Positions 42,167 through 58,695 are shown, counted from the first letter of the stretch. The stretch: 64,000 bases of DNA from Asterias amurensis (GCF_032118995.1 NC_092665.1:16078012-16142011); one strand, 5' to 3'. Notes: generated by a model not told the origin, from the letters alone. Numbers and translations are program-made.

Positions 42167-45100
42167 ATGTCTGACCAAAACCACCAAAATAATTTCCCAG
42201 AGATGAAGAAAGTTACTTTTGCCATCTTCGGTTTGGGCCGAGCTGGTACCATCCACTTCGGCAATCTCATGCGGAACCAGCGTGCCGTTATACGGTACAT
42301 TGTGGAGGAGAATCGTGCAAGGGCTGAACAGGTGCTACAGGAACTTCAGTTTGATATTGTTAGTAAAGAGTGCCAACTCGTCACTGCTGCAGAAGCTGAC
42401 AAGGTCTACCAAGATAAAAGGTGTGTATAGTGCCAATGATTCATGATGTGCCCCACCCACCTTTTTTTCTCGGCTTGGGACCCATGTGGTTGAGCACTGC
42501 GGAGCCTGTGAGTCGAGGTTAGAAAAAAAACATGGCGCTGATCCTTGGATTGTATCATGTGGCGGATCCAGGATTTTATATCGTATTATTATAATACAGG
42601 GAATACAACGAAGCACCCTGGACTGTGTGTGTGTGTGGGGGGGGGGGGGTGGTCAGGAGGCGGCCCTGTGGGCGTTGTGCTATGATGAGCCTTTGAACAG
42701 TCGGAAACGCCCACTAACACCACCCGTACCAAACACACATTCCCCCGCCCCACCCCACACACGCGTGCACAGTTTCCCCCCTATCCCAATCAGGTTAATA
42801 TGCTAATCTATGGTGCTTATAGGTCTACCACTTTCTATAGCATTGTTTTCCATTATGAGTATTTTACTACGTTTATTTCGCAGCCGTTGTGGATGCTCCC
42901 ATCGATTTTCTTAAAACACATTGGGCTGTCCAAAATGCAATTTGATATTTTGTACCTGAGTCTAAAGAGCTAACAATCAAACATGGTTTGTATATGCCTA
43001 ATATTAATTTGTTACACTGAGTGCAAACGTTATCCCTTTGTTTTACCTGATGCACTAGAAAAGGTATGGGCACCCAGCAGTGTGTCTGAACACATTTCCT
43101 CACTGAATATTGTGTGTGTGTTGTCGTAGAGCAAGGAAGAGAGTGTTGTGAACTAAATTGACACAATGATAGCCAGCGTGTCAGGGACATAACCCCTGTG
43201 CCTAAATATTGTTGTATAAAAGCATTGGACTGTTTCGACCAGATATGCCTGGCCATTCAACTTCAGTAGTTTGTTTCTCGAGGGTATGCGGTTGGATTAC
43301 GAGGAAGAATGATTTATTTTTTTATTTTGATGAGTGAAGTTATCAACGCGAGTGCAAATTCGGACAGTAAAATGGAGGTAGTGTTCAGGTTCGAAGGTAT
43401 TGAAGACAAATTAAAACTTGGCCAAAAATATGTGTTTTTTTTTTTCTAGTAACCCCGTTCTACAATGAGCAACCCTTGTTAAGGCAAAATTGTTTGGTAT
43501 TGTGTCTGGCACATTTTGTTTACAGACTCTAGCCCTGTTTTTTATTTTATATTTCGATTACAAAGTTTAGTATTTACCTTTTTACTTATCAGTGTCGATG
43601 CAGTTATTGTTTGTACACACACGGACTCCCATAAAGAGATCGTGCAGAGCTCACTCCAAGCAGGTTTGTAGACGTGAAGTCATTAGTCTCTATCTTACTA
43701 TTTTATTATTTTAGTTTACGTCATGTGGTCATGATCAGTATTCGTTATTTTAATGTGATTTATAAGTTATACTTCTGAAAGACATGTCTGCTGTCAAATA
43801 CAGATGCCTGAAGAATAACAATTACACCATAAATAAACACACATTTCCTGCCTACTACACATTTTACATTAGTGTTATTGTAACACCTCGTAGTGTTGAT
43901 TTGGGGTATATGTATATGACAACGCCCATGGTGTCAATTTGTGTTTTTATTTTTTCACATTTTTATACCCTTTCAGGTAAATCTGTGTTTTGTGAAAAGC
44001 CCATTGCCACAGAGCTGAGTGATACGAAAGCTTGCTACGACCTCGCCGAGAAAAACGGACAGTTTCTCTTTTGTGCGTTTAATAGGTAAAGTATTTATCG
44101 ACTGATCAGAGCGATTTGATTCCTACATTAGTTGATACATAAATAATTTACAGGTTTTCTTTGCTCGAATTTTGTTTTTGCAGACGTCAAGACCCCTCCA
44201 TTCGTGAGCTCCAAAAACGTGTTCGAAGAGGAGATCTGGGCCAGATCCAGTCGATCAAGACTTGCTCAAGAGATAGCCCCATGCCAACAAAAGAATACCT
44301 CAAGATATCAGGTAAAGATATTCAAATAATCTTCCCGATATTCGTTGTCTACTCAATGTCTAGTCTTACATACTGACACACCCACCGGGGGAATAGTCCC
44401 TCGTGCACCGGCCAAATTAACTGGTATCTCCGTTGACACCTCTTATGACAGGCGGTATCTTTCACGACTGTGCCGTTCACGATATCGATGTAGTCTGTTG
44501 GATTCTTGGCGAGTTCCCCGACGTCGTTTACACGCAGGCACACGCCTTCCACGAGAGCGTTGCTGAGTTGGGTGATGTCGACCAGGTCAACATAACAATG
44601 AAGTTTGCCAGTGGTATCATCGCTACCATTGACTTAAACAGAGAAGCATCCTACGGATACGACCAGCGTATTGAGGTAAACTATTGGAAATTCATTGAAG
44701 GCCAAAGTACACACGAACAAAGGTGTCATGACCAAGCAATGTATATAGGGCACTTAGTTCTGGTGGTTTTAAAAGTCATCGGGGTGGGTTCGAGTCCCGG
44801 TCATTAGGCCTGCACTTATATTCTTGAACGAGACACTTCACTATTAAGGCGTGGCAGTACGATCAAAAGTCTTTTGTTTTCTCTCCACAGGTTTTCGGCT
44901 CAAACGGGATGCTTGAAACGAGGAATAATAGCAAGATAAACCTTGTGGGTCACCTTGGTAAGAATGGCGCCTCTTCAGATCCAGTTCCCTTCTCATTTCC
45001 ACAGAGATACGCTGACGCATACAGGGAGGAACTGGAGTATTTTATAGACTACGTATTAGGTAAAAGAAAACAGTACATTTCTTTGGGTTGAACAAAGAGC

Positions 45101-45755
45101 AGTCTAGAACAGAACTAAGTCATAAGCCTGTCACCTCCGGATTGTGCCGACGTGCAGGAGATACTGTGTCCCATGTCCCCTTACGGCGAACTGTTTACAA
45201 ACTTCTTCTGAAAGCGTCCTCTTTTGAATCCTACTCCTCCAGCCCACGTTAGCTTAACTTTCCATGTGGGGGCGAGGGGGGGGGGGGGGTGCAGAATCTT
45301 CGAGGACAGATTTCCCTATATTAAACACAAGAGCTCTGCAAACTATGTACTTTTATAGTAGGATGGTAAACATATCAAAATCAATAATTATTATTCTATG
45401 GAATGCTCACAAACACAGGCCGTGTTCATGATGTGAAACTGGTGGAATGTCGTGTGAACTTTGATTTAACATAGTACGTGGTAGCAGATGATATTTCCTA
45501 ACATCTCATTCCACTAGTGACGTGATTTGTGGACACATCTCATTTAAATACATGCATTGAATAGCGCGGGATAGGTGCATTGAAAAGTCATAAATTTCAG
45601 CCTAAGATCATCCATGATTCTGTTTTATTCCTGCAGGGCTAGACAAGCACGTGGAGGTAACAAGAACTGATACTATAATGGCGACGATTATTGCTGAAAC
45701 ATGTATGATGTCCTACCACAAAGGAATCCCAATCAAGTTGAAGGACGTCATGTAA
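42167..45755 (+). CDS. IolG-like inositol 2-dehydrogenase / Gfo-Idh-MocA oxidoreductase
   Basis: NAD(P)-dependent oxidoreductase, probably oxidising inositol or a related polyol. Exons: 42167-42420, 43593-43663, 43977-44085, 44184-44311, 44452-44675, 44891-45059 and 45637-45755. These give 357 aa; bacterial IolG has about 340. The Rossmann motif FGLGRAGTIH has its glycines at residues 22-27. EKP (115-117) carries the family lysine. FNRRQDPS and SRDSPMPTKEYLKISGG resemble inositol dehydrogenases closely. HDCAVHDIDVV provides D193 and H197 at the positions of IolG D172 and H176. The C-terminal part includes MKFASGIIATIDLNREASYGYDQRIEVFGSNGML, the usual beta-sheet domain. Intron 5 holds a SINE-like piece. 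Substrate is inferred from the family; animal members are usually labelled only YrbE-like. A family C element starts 30 bp after the stop. Confidence 0.9.
44737..44870 (+). mobile_element. SINE-like fragment in intron 5 of the IolG-like gene
   Basis: GGGTGGGTTCGAGTCCCGGTC is a box-B/T-arm sequence. Thirty bases later CTTGAACGAGACACTTCAC resembles the conserved central domain of many marine tRNA-derived SINEs (commonly CTTGGGCAAGACACTTTAC). Box A is decayed. Boundaries are approximate. Confidence 0.55.
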
Positions 45756-47294
45756 ACACAGAAAATTGAGGCTTCACGGGGGGCGGGTGTCGCATGCAAT
45801 TATGTCCTCTATGCAATACTATTCGGAGGAACGTCCGCCGGACGGTTTTGCATGCAATCGTGTGCGCCAGGACGCTGCTGCATAATGCAACTGTGTCCGC
45901 CCGGGCACACATTTGCATATGCAGTTGTGTCCGCCCCCGTGCAAAACCGTCCTTGCAGTAAATTAAACGCCCTTGGTCAACGGAACACGTTCGCCATTTT
46001 TGTTTTACAAGCTAAGTGCATTTCATGAATGACATGGGAAATGTTCGGCCTGTGGGTATTCGCTTCAATCATAATACGTGAATATTTAAGCTAGTAATTT
46101 ATACGTAGCGTGCATGCACGCTCGCTTTGACGCGCACATACATGTACAGTCATGTACAGTCATGTATGTCCGCCGGACGGTTTTTGCATAGCCCGGACAC
46201 GATTGCATATGCAAAAGTGTCCGGAGAGGACAGTATTGCATGACGGACACAATTGCATCTGATACCGGCCCTACCGCGGTGCACCGACACAACTTAGCTT
46301 CACCGTCCATTGCAGTTTTATAGTTTTAGTATGATCATTATTTACATCTGTAGTCATTCAAGGATACAGTTAGAAATGTTGACAGCACATTTTGCAGGGG
46401 AAACCAAAAAAGATACCATTAATAAAGAAAATGCAATTAAAGTCGTTAGAGATCTTTCAGTTGAACACAGTGTCAAGCAAAACACTGCCATTGCTTCAAG
46501 TAATTACTGCTATGGGCTCGTTAATCTTAAACTTTGTTTTCTTAAAGTTGTTTTATAAATGGACTGGGCAATCAATTCTATTCCATGCCAGTATTTTGTT
46601 TCATTTTTTTTTTCTTTAAAGAGCCTATTATTTTAAGACGACTTGGAATAGGTAATGGTAAACATAATTTTGCCTTTAACTTTAATCGAAGAAGTATGTT
46701 TCCTGTTGTATTTTCATGTTAACTTGTTGTTAATTGTACTCAGTGTGCTTAAATATGCTATTATCATTTTTTTTATCCACATTTTAACACTGGTGGGTTG
46801 CTTTTGGTCATTGCTTTACAATCAATAAAGTTACTTTTTATTGTTGTTTAAGACGGAAACATAACTTCAAAGAGTTCACCAAGCGTTTGTTTTTATTTTG
46901 TCTTTATTGATTGAGGAAAGTTTCCTTCCTTCATGGTTTTATATGAGCGGTCCATTTACACGTCACCCAACCACCCACCTACCATCTCCGTGTCCCCGCC
47001 CCTCCCGTTACAGCAATTTGCAAAACAAACAGCTAACCAGACAGTTAAAATGAATATTCATTTCCTACCGCTACATTCATTGGTCCCCGCTCAATGACGT
47101 ATAGTTTCTGTGTAACAGGTGTGCGTTGAACTCGTTATTTATTTACGTTCAAGAAAATCATAAACAACAGAGTAGTTGCGAGTATTGATTTGCCATGTGT
47201 TTCCACGTAGCGGTCGAGCCCTCACATACACACTGAGCTATCGGTTTGCACTTTCATTCTATTATCTGTGTGCTAAAGTGTATTTTGAGACGTA
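45756..47294. other. Intergenic: IolG-like 3' region and CDA upstream region
   Basis: A family C element (45785-46268) begins 30 bp after the IolG-like stop. AT-rich DNA follows, with AATAAA near 46823. Upstream of CDA, about 47070-47110 carries an inverted CCAAT box (CATTGGTCC) and a CRE-like TGACGTATA, a plausible promoter. No exon is seen. Confidence 0.55.
45785..46268. mobile_element. Family C CpG-rich element, copy 2
   Basis: Runs from GGGTGTCGCATGCAATTA to GCATCTGATACCGG, with both ends inverted repeats of one another. Internal units alternate GTCCGCC/GGCGGAC with TTGCATATGCAA palindromes. The core with GACATGGGAAATGTTCGG is in the opposite orientation to copy 1. Confidence 0.8.
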
Positions 47295-51818
<4,524 letters not shown>

Positions 51819-52040
51819 GGAAACATCAGGAAACTCCTCATAAGATCATCTGAAATCCTCCATTTTGTGCTCTTTTACTGCTACGACAATCTTAATTGTT
51901 ATCTACTTGGCAGACTCCATTCCTGTGTTTTTAATGTGAGTCTGTGTACCTACTCACTTTCATAAATGTGAGGTTTTATTTTATAACTGCGAGGTTGCCT
52001 TCATCCTTTTTGCATAAGAGGTCTTCATAAAAAACCTCCA

Positions 52041-52286
52041 GGGCCCAATTTCATAGAGCTGCTAAGCACAAAAACATGCTTAGTATGAAATTTATTCCCT
52101 GATAAAAACAGGCTTACGAACCAAAATTTCCATTTGTTGCACATGGCTTGTTACTGGTATTCAGCTGTTGTTTGCTTATCATATTAAAGTCACTTGGAAA
52201 TTTGGTTGGTAATCCTGTTTTTATCAAGGAAGAAATTTCATGATAAGCAAATTGTTGTGCTTAGCAGCTCTATGAAATTTAGCCCA
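52041..52286. mobile_element. Foldback element with CATAGAGCTGCTAAGC arms
   Basis: GGGCCCAATTTCATAGAGCT at the left pairs with AGCTCTATGAAATTTAGCCC at the right, with further pairing through GCTAAGCACAA and TTATCA motifs. Decayed relatives appear at 1728-1870 and about 3020-3170 in DIS3L2 introns. About 245 bp, noncoding. Confidence 0.7.
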
Positions 52287-53247
52287 GCTATGGGGCTACC
52301 TCATGCTACTTACCATCCATTTGCACATGGTTATTTTTATTATTATAAACCTCAGGAGTACCTTGTGCTATGAGACTATACTAAAATTTTCGATAATAGT
52401 TTTGTATAATAAGCTAGGCTACTCATTTTCATAAAATATGTTTGAGGTTTTATATAAAGAACCTTATGTGTGGGGCTATAATAAGGCTGTTAAAAGGAGC
52501 ATACTTTCTTTCAGTTTGTCTTTAAGAAGTTATTATAAGGAAGCTGTCGAAGGTATCGAAACACATCGAGAGCCTATTGTGCCCTCAAACGGTCAATGTG
52601 TATGCTAGGATCAAAATGACACTCGCAGCAAAAAGGTGACCATTAATTAACCATCCATAGTTATTAAGATTGTTTGTGGTCTGACTGCTTTATTAATATA
52701 AAAAGTATTTTGAGAACAATAGAATAGATATATTATTTTAAACAAAAAACAGGGGTATTTTTAAGAGAGTTTTATGATAATGAAATAATGTATTCAATTA
52801 TTGTGCATTAATAATTTCTGATGACATTTTGAGAGAAAAATATAGTTATTATGCCTATAGTAGGCCCACTGCAGCATTGGCCTTCTAAACTTTATTGTTA
52901 ATAAATTGTGCTGTGGATAATATTGATTCATGCCTCCGCGATGGGGCAAAACCTTGAACTTGACACAATTACAAGCAAAACACTAGCCATTAGTCAGGGC
53001 CATAGTTTCCGAACCGGCGACATACGGCAGTTGCTGAGGGCCGCTTTGACCGTGTCTAAATTGGTGACACGGATGAAGCTATTACTGGATCGCTGCGTCA
53101 TCATGATTGAATATAGGACATCCTATAGCAACATCCATAGCAACTTGAACCGTGAGACGTAACCGTTGCCGCCATTTCGGATACGGCGTGTGCTGCAACG
53201 CATGTTGACCGGTTGGTACAAGCCGATAGTCGGCATCTCCAATACGA

Positions 53248-53670
53248 CCGGTGTCGCATGCAATCATGTCCTCTATGCAATACTATCCGGAGGACATTAT
53301 TGCATATGCAATAATGTCCGCCGGACGGTTTTGCATATGCAATCATGTCCGCCCGGACGCTCCGCCTGGACATTTGTATATGCAGTTGTGTCCGCCCCCG
53401 TGCAAAATAGCCTTGCTGTAGCCTTTTTTTTACAAGCTAAGTGCATGTCATGAATGACATGGGAAATGTTCGGTCGTTTGGTGTTCGCTGCAATCATAAA
53501 ATACGTGTATATTCTTGATGCATATACGTAGGTTCAGTGCATGCTCATACATGTACAGTCATGTACATGTCCACCGGACGGTTTTTGCATAGCCTCGGAC
53601 ACGATTGCATATGCAGGGGAGTCCGGAGCGGACAGTATTACATGGCGGAGACAATTGCACCTGACACCGG
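53248..53670. mobile_element. Family C CpG-rich element, copy 3
   Basis: Runs from CCGGTGTCGCATGC to GCACCTGACACCGG, giving clean terminal inverted repeats. The interior carries GCATATGCAATAATGTCCG and CCGGACGG units and the shared GACATGGGAAATGTTCGG core. Its right end is 187 bp from the HPGD-like stop codon on the minus strand. Confidence 0.82.
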
Positions 53671-53856
53671 TGAGGTAGGAGTTTCTGGTCCCCCATGTGG
53701 CAAACTGTGTACAAATCTCTTCCGATAGAGATCGGGGGAACGGAATCTGCGGCGGGCATTTAACTGGAACTGGGACTGGGACACCGGCCTTTTAAATATT
53801 AAACAGTACGAGAATAATAAAAGCTCCTTAATTCTGAATTGGGCAGTGATTCTCAT

Positions 53857-56800
53857 TTAGACCTGCACGATACCATTTAACTTCGTCAAGCCAAGCACCT
53901 TTCCCTCCCAGAACTTGTCAAGAACGAGTCGAAGAAAAGAGTCGGTAACCTCGTCCACTCTGGAATGGGACAACAAAACAATAAAAAAAACATCAACATT
54001 CGGTTTTGTTATACCACAGTAATTTTATTGTGAATTTATGGGAGACCGTAATGCTACAGCAAGCTGGCAGTGCACTTTGCCAGGTAAATTTATATAAAGT
54101 GTCAATCTGTTTCGAAGAAACAATAAATTTACCTGGTAGGTCTGCTGTGCCCCTATATAGGCCTCAAAGGTCTTTTTTTTGTCGAGAACCAATCACGGGA
54201 AGTGCTACAAAGACACGTGGCTCAGGGGACTGATGTAGGCCGTACCTCACCGTGTACAATTAATTACCTTGATCGTGCCCACACCGTTAGTCGTTTATAC
54301 ATTTACAAATGAGCTTATTGCTAGTAACATTAAAGGAACCTTGTAAAGGCATGGGTGCGTGCAATAATTTGGTAAACGCTTAGTCAATGTACAGCGACTT
54401 TTGATAATGACGGCTCAGCCTTTTAACTAAACACTTCCTAAATAATGTCGGTGATAGATAAGGTTTGATTTGTGTTAATACCATAGAGTTATATATAACT
54501 CTATGGTTAATACTTACTCTAAGAGTCCAAGCTTTTGCAAAGCAGCAGTAGCAATATCCCGATGTACATCACTATTTAACCGATCCATTTCCTTTACGAT
54601 GGCTGTGTTTGCAAATGCTGGACACAGAGCGCCGAAGGTTATTCCAATCGCCTTCAAGCACGGGTCAGCCTGTGAACGAGATGGAGTTTAGTTACTTAAG
54701 GCACTGGACACCTTTGGTAATTATCAAAGACCAATCTTCTCACTTGGTGTATCTCAACATTTATGCATTATATAACAAACCTGCGAAAATTTGAATTCAA
54801 TTGGTTTTCGAAGTTGCGAGATTATAATGGAAGAAAAAACACCCTTGTCACACGAAGTTGTGTGTTTTTATGCTCGCGGTGGCAACGCTTTTTATAAGGG
54901 TGACGCCTTTCAGCCATAGCCCAGCTAAAGCAGTAAATTCGCACGAGGTTCATAATAAAATACGATTAAAAAATGGAGCAACAATTTTGTATCAAAGCCT
55001 CTTCTTGAAACTTGCATGAATATCTCATTGCGAGTTAATGACAAACGATCATTACAGAACCACAAGGCACAATATGGCAAACTTCACGTTTGGCGACATT
55101 TCGATAAGGTTTTGTATTTGATCAGTGAAAGTAATTAGTTTTTACCTGAAGAGCTCTAGTCCACCCAACGCTGGCGAACTTTGTAGCGGTGTAGGTAGGC
55201 ATGAAACTTGCCGCTTGAAGACCTTTGACAAGAAAAAAGATTGGGGGAAAAACAAGTTTTAACTTACGAAGTATCACTGATAAGACTATTCTTCTGATAA
55301 CTTTGTTTGATTGAGTGAGAGAAACATGCGCTGGAAGTTGAACACATTTTTTTTTACATAATTTATCTTTTTGTCCGAATTTACCGAGAAAACTTGCTTT
55401 GATGATCTAAATGATCTACATGTAATTCGTATAACGGTGACTATATAGAATGCATTTATGTGATTTTTACCCCGTCGGTAATAGGAAGGTATGCGCGTTA
55501 CGCAAGCAAAATAATGTAAACGTGAACGTCAGAAAATAGTAGGGAGGTTTAGCTGCACGTTACGTGAGCAAAAACGTGGATTCAAGGTGACGTCACCCCT
55601 TTGGGTTTATTTCGTGCTCACGTATGACGTCTGCACGTACGCACCTGACGTGAAAAATGGTAACTTCACGTTTTAAAAAACGTGAAATTTGTCCAACACA
55701 ATTTTCTGACTGTTCACGTTCTCGTTTTTGCTAGCGTAACGTGCAGCTAAACCTCCCTAGTGTTGTTAAACGCGAACTTAACCATTTTTCACGCCAGGTA
55801 CGTACCTGAAGACTTAATACGTGAGCATGAAATACGCCCAAAATGGTGATGTCACTAAGATTGGTAAGAAGCATGTTCTGACGTTCACGTTCACGTATTG
55901 CTCGCGAAACGTGCAACTAAACCTCCCTATTTTTACGTCAGGTGTACGTACGTGAAGACTTTATACGTGAGCATGCAATAAGCCCAAAGTGGCGACGTCA
56001 CCTATAGAAACAACACCATTTTCTGACGTTTACGTTCACGTATTTGCTCGCGTAACAAACGTGCATCTAAACCTCCCTAATGTTTTCTTGCTCACCTGCC
56101 ATTGATGCAACATTGATGACCATTCCACCTTCACCACCCTCTTCTGAGCCCATGTATCTGATGGCAAGCTTGGTTCCTCTCATTGTACCTTTCTGTTCAA
56201 GACAGAAGAGGAAATTTGTGAAATATGATTGGCCATACGTACGTGAAATGAAACGGGGATTCCCCCACCCCACTCAACCCAACCCATTTGGTACCAACTC
56301 CTCATTCATTGTACCTTTCTGTTCAAAAGAGAGGAGGAAAATTGTGAAATATGAGTGACCACACAGACGTGAAAATGAACCGGGGATTCCCCCACCCCAC
56401 TCAACCCATTTGGTACCAACTCATTTATCTTTATATATAGTCAATGACAATATTCGTCAGTTGGTCTACATGGTTATAAACGATCCAAATGACTTTCGTA
56501 AATAGACAGCATAGCAGGCATGTATGTTTCGATTTTGAAAGAACAAGAACACCAAGACATTTTCTTCTTGGTGAAAGGCACCCTATGATGGACATGTTGG
56601 CAATCGGTCGCCTTCGTTACCTCCGTGGAGTATCAGGCCCGGCATAGTTTTTTTTTCAAATAATGTTTTCTAAGACATCACTCTGAATATAACATATAAA
56701 TTCGGAAGATAGGAGCGAGGAAACAAAATGGCGACCGTTTAAAGGTTGTTACCAGATTAGTGTCGACGCATTTTTCCCAGTCGTCTTCGTTCACTATTCC

Positions 56801-58695
56801 AGCATTATTCACCACCAAGTTGATGCATCCAAACTTCGCCTTCGTCTTTTTGAAAACATCTGTAAAAAACATCGACAATTTGTTTACTTTAATTAGAGAT
56901 GAACACTTGCTTATTGGTGTGGAACAGTTCAGTATCGAAATGATGCGAACCACCGACTTGTACAGTGGACATTATGCATTGACGTCATCGCCGACGAAAG
57001 AAAGGAAAACGCAGCGCGGCGCGGCGGCGCACTACGGGCCAACGTGCAACCTTCTGCTTACCTCTAGTTGAGGGCTCCCTAATCAAATGACGTCACACGC
57101 ATGAAAGTCTAATCCCAAATATTTCTATTCTCTTATAAATAAACTGTAACAACTGATATGTACCTTCGAATTCGGACTTAGAGGTAACGTCACATTTGAC
57201 GAACATGACACGATCCTCTCCGAACTCATCCGCAAATTCCCGAAGCGTCCTGTTTCCAGTCGTCTCGTTGAAATCAGCTATGCACAAACCCTGCGAACGG
57301 ATCGAAAACATGAGCAACTTGTATGTTGATCTCATTCACACGTCATCGACACAATTAAAAAGATATGGATTGTGCGCATAATAGTGCACATCGAATAAGT
57401 GTATGTGTATTATTATTCACATTGTTAACTGAGACCACACCCCGGCTCTTTTCAGAGCCAAACAGTCACACAAATTTGTGTCTACACATGGTTGTACCAT
57501 GGAGGAAGGAAGAGAAGGAGCTCGAACGATCCGCAAAACCGCAGAGTAACAACAGAATACTCTGACAATGCCCCTGTCTGGCCAGTGGAAAAAGATAGGG
57601 GACCTCCAGCTGGACGGCCGATTAACGAGTAGGATTAAGATATAGAACAGTTTGTGGTAACACCATGTAATAACAATCTCTAAATGAGTTGGGGTGGTTC
57701 TGAAAAGAACCAAAGTTGGATTAACTCGACGACTTCACTCAACCATGGTGTCGTATGTCGTATGGATATACTACAGAAAAACAACTTTTTTGAGACCTGA
57801 TACAAATTGTGTACACTTGTGCTCACCAAATCGAAAAACACAATTGAATACCAACCACCCTCGTGTGCTATAATACCCAAATTTTGAACCACCGCTAGTG
57901 ACCGGAAAGTCGAAAAAATGAAAAAATATGCCAAGATGTTTCAGTGAAACACCACAAAATGGTAAATGAAAAGGTGTGTATTCACAATTCTTGTCTCCAA
58001 TGATTCAACTTTACACGAAGGCAACGGTGCAGAGCGGCGGTACCGCACGTTCTGTAGAAAGAAATCTAATCCTGCTCGTTAATCGGCCGTCCAGCTGGAG
58101 GTCCCCTATCTTTTTCCACTGGCCAGACAGGGGCATTGTCAGGGTATTCTTTTGTTACTCTGCGGTTTTGCGGGTCATTCGAGCTCCTTCTATTCCTTCC
58201 TGCATGGTTGTACCCACCCTCAAATTTGCTGTTTATTTATAGTTTATTCCTGTTTATCCGCCCCATAAAGCATAAAAGCTTCAACCACTACTCATTTTTA
58301 ACTGTTTTTCTTTCTTTTTTTGCGAATATTTGCACTGTACATGCGGGTATAATTATGAGAATTTATTTGCGCCATTGTTGTGAATTTTATTGCCTTCTAC
58401 TTTTGGGTTTGGTGTAAAGAAAAACAAAAAGCGGACGAGTTGGTAACAAAAATGCGCACGCTATACTTGGCGATATATGCGCCGAGTCACGGCCACCAAT
58501 CCCACCATTCATTTATATTTTGACTGACTTCTCAAAATGATCGTCTCCTCCAAACATTACCTTGGCTTTCTTCTTGAGTAGAGCGTGTGAGAAGGATTTA
58601 CCTAAACCATCAGCACCCCCAGTCACGATGGCTACCGTCCCGTCTTTCATCTCAGCCGCAGCCGTGTCAAAGGAGTCTTTGCTTACCGCTGTCAT
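53857..58695 (-). CDS. 15-hydroxyprostaglandin dehydrogenase-like short-chain dehydrogenase
   Basis: NAD-dependent SDR most like 15-PGDH (HPGD), which inactivates prostaglandins by oxidising the 15-hydroxyl; the true substrate here is unknown. Exons on the minus strand: 58695-58561, 57290-57164, 56859-56753, 56192-56096, 55222-55146, 54669-54518 and 53959-53857. These give 265 aa; human HPGD has 266. NAD-binding TGGADGLG lies at 25-32, followed by D51 at the end of strand 2, which favours NAD over NADP. NLVVNNAGIVNEDDWEK and GGEGGMVINVASMAG match. Catalytic S153, Y166 and K170 (PTYTATK) have the spacing of human S138/Y151/K155. LCPAFANTAIV matches the ICPGFVNTAI stretch. Start is the first ATG after a plausible acceptor at 58740-58738; M16 would resemble the human start more. 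A distant 5' UTR exon may end at 60775 (GTAAG donor). Confidence 0.91.
54482..54505. mobile_element. 24-bp remnant of the hAT-like CATAGAG element with 8-bp duplication
   Basis: A perfect 24-bp palindrome (CATAGAGTTATA and its complement) is bracketed by GTTAATAC on both sides (54474-54481 and 54506-54513). Its arms equal the termini of the 312-bp element at 37368-37679. It therefore appears to be two element ends joined with no interior. The right duplication overlaps the exon 6 splice donor of the HPGD-like gene. Confidence 0.85.
54696..54876. mobile_element. Half copy of a family B relative
   Basis: TTAAGGCACTGGACACCTTTGG begins it, then GTGTATCTCAACAT, AAATTTGAATTCAATTGG and ACACCCTTGTCACACGAAG follow the family B order, but the second arm is absent. 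It lies in intron 5 of the HPGD-like gene. Divergent and probably old. Confidence 0.65.
55484..56078. repeat. Nested palindrome and tandem array of CACGT-rich units
   Basis: A palindrome (55541-55758) is bounded by AGGGAGGTTTAGCTGCACGT and its complement. It is followed by two direct units ending in the same AAACCTCCCT at 55928 and 56078 (170 and 150 bp). A partial inverted unit precedes it (55484-55540). Units carry TACGTGAGCA, TGACGTCAC and CACGTTCACGT. The array lies in intron 4 of the HPGD-like gene, ending 17 bp from the exon 4 donor. Confidence 0.75.
57490..58215. mobile_element. Long foldback element in HPGD-like intron 1
   Basis: About 150 bp near 57490-57640 (GAAGGAGCTCGAACGATCC through GACGGCCGATTAACGAG) recurs in inverse complement at 58066-58215 (CTCGTTAATCGGCCGTCC through GAGCTCCTTC). 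Arms are about 95% alike by eye, with a loop of roughly 425 bp. No transposase is readable in the loop. Confidence 0.75.

Larger units (their letters stand above)
51819..53856. other. Intergenic: convergent CDA and HPGD-like 3' regions
   Basis: It contains a foldback element (52041-52286), AT-rich sequence with AATAAA near 52905, and a family C element (53248-53670) close to the HPGD-like stop codon. No exon is recognised. Confidence 0.6.

Noticed and set aside
53166-53453. Open frames through family C elements
   Set aside because: They follow the repeated GTCC/ATGCAA units and are not conserved in frame between copies.
57976-58242. Open frames across the 57.5-58.2 kb inverted repeat
   Set aside because: The same peptide appears from both arms because the DNA is duplicated in inverted form; no transposase motif.
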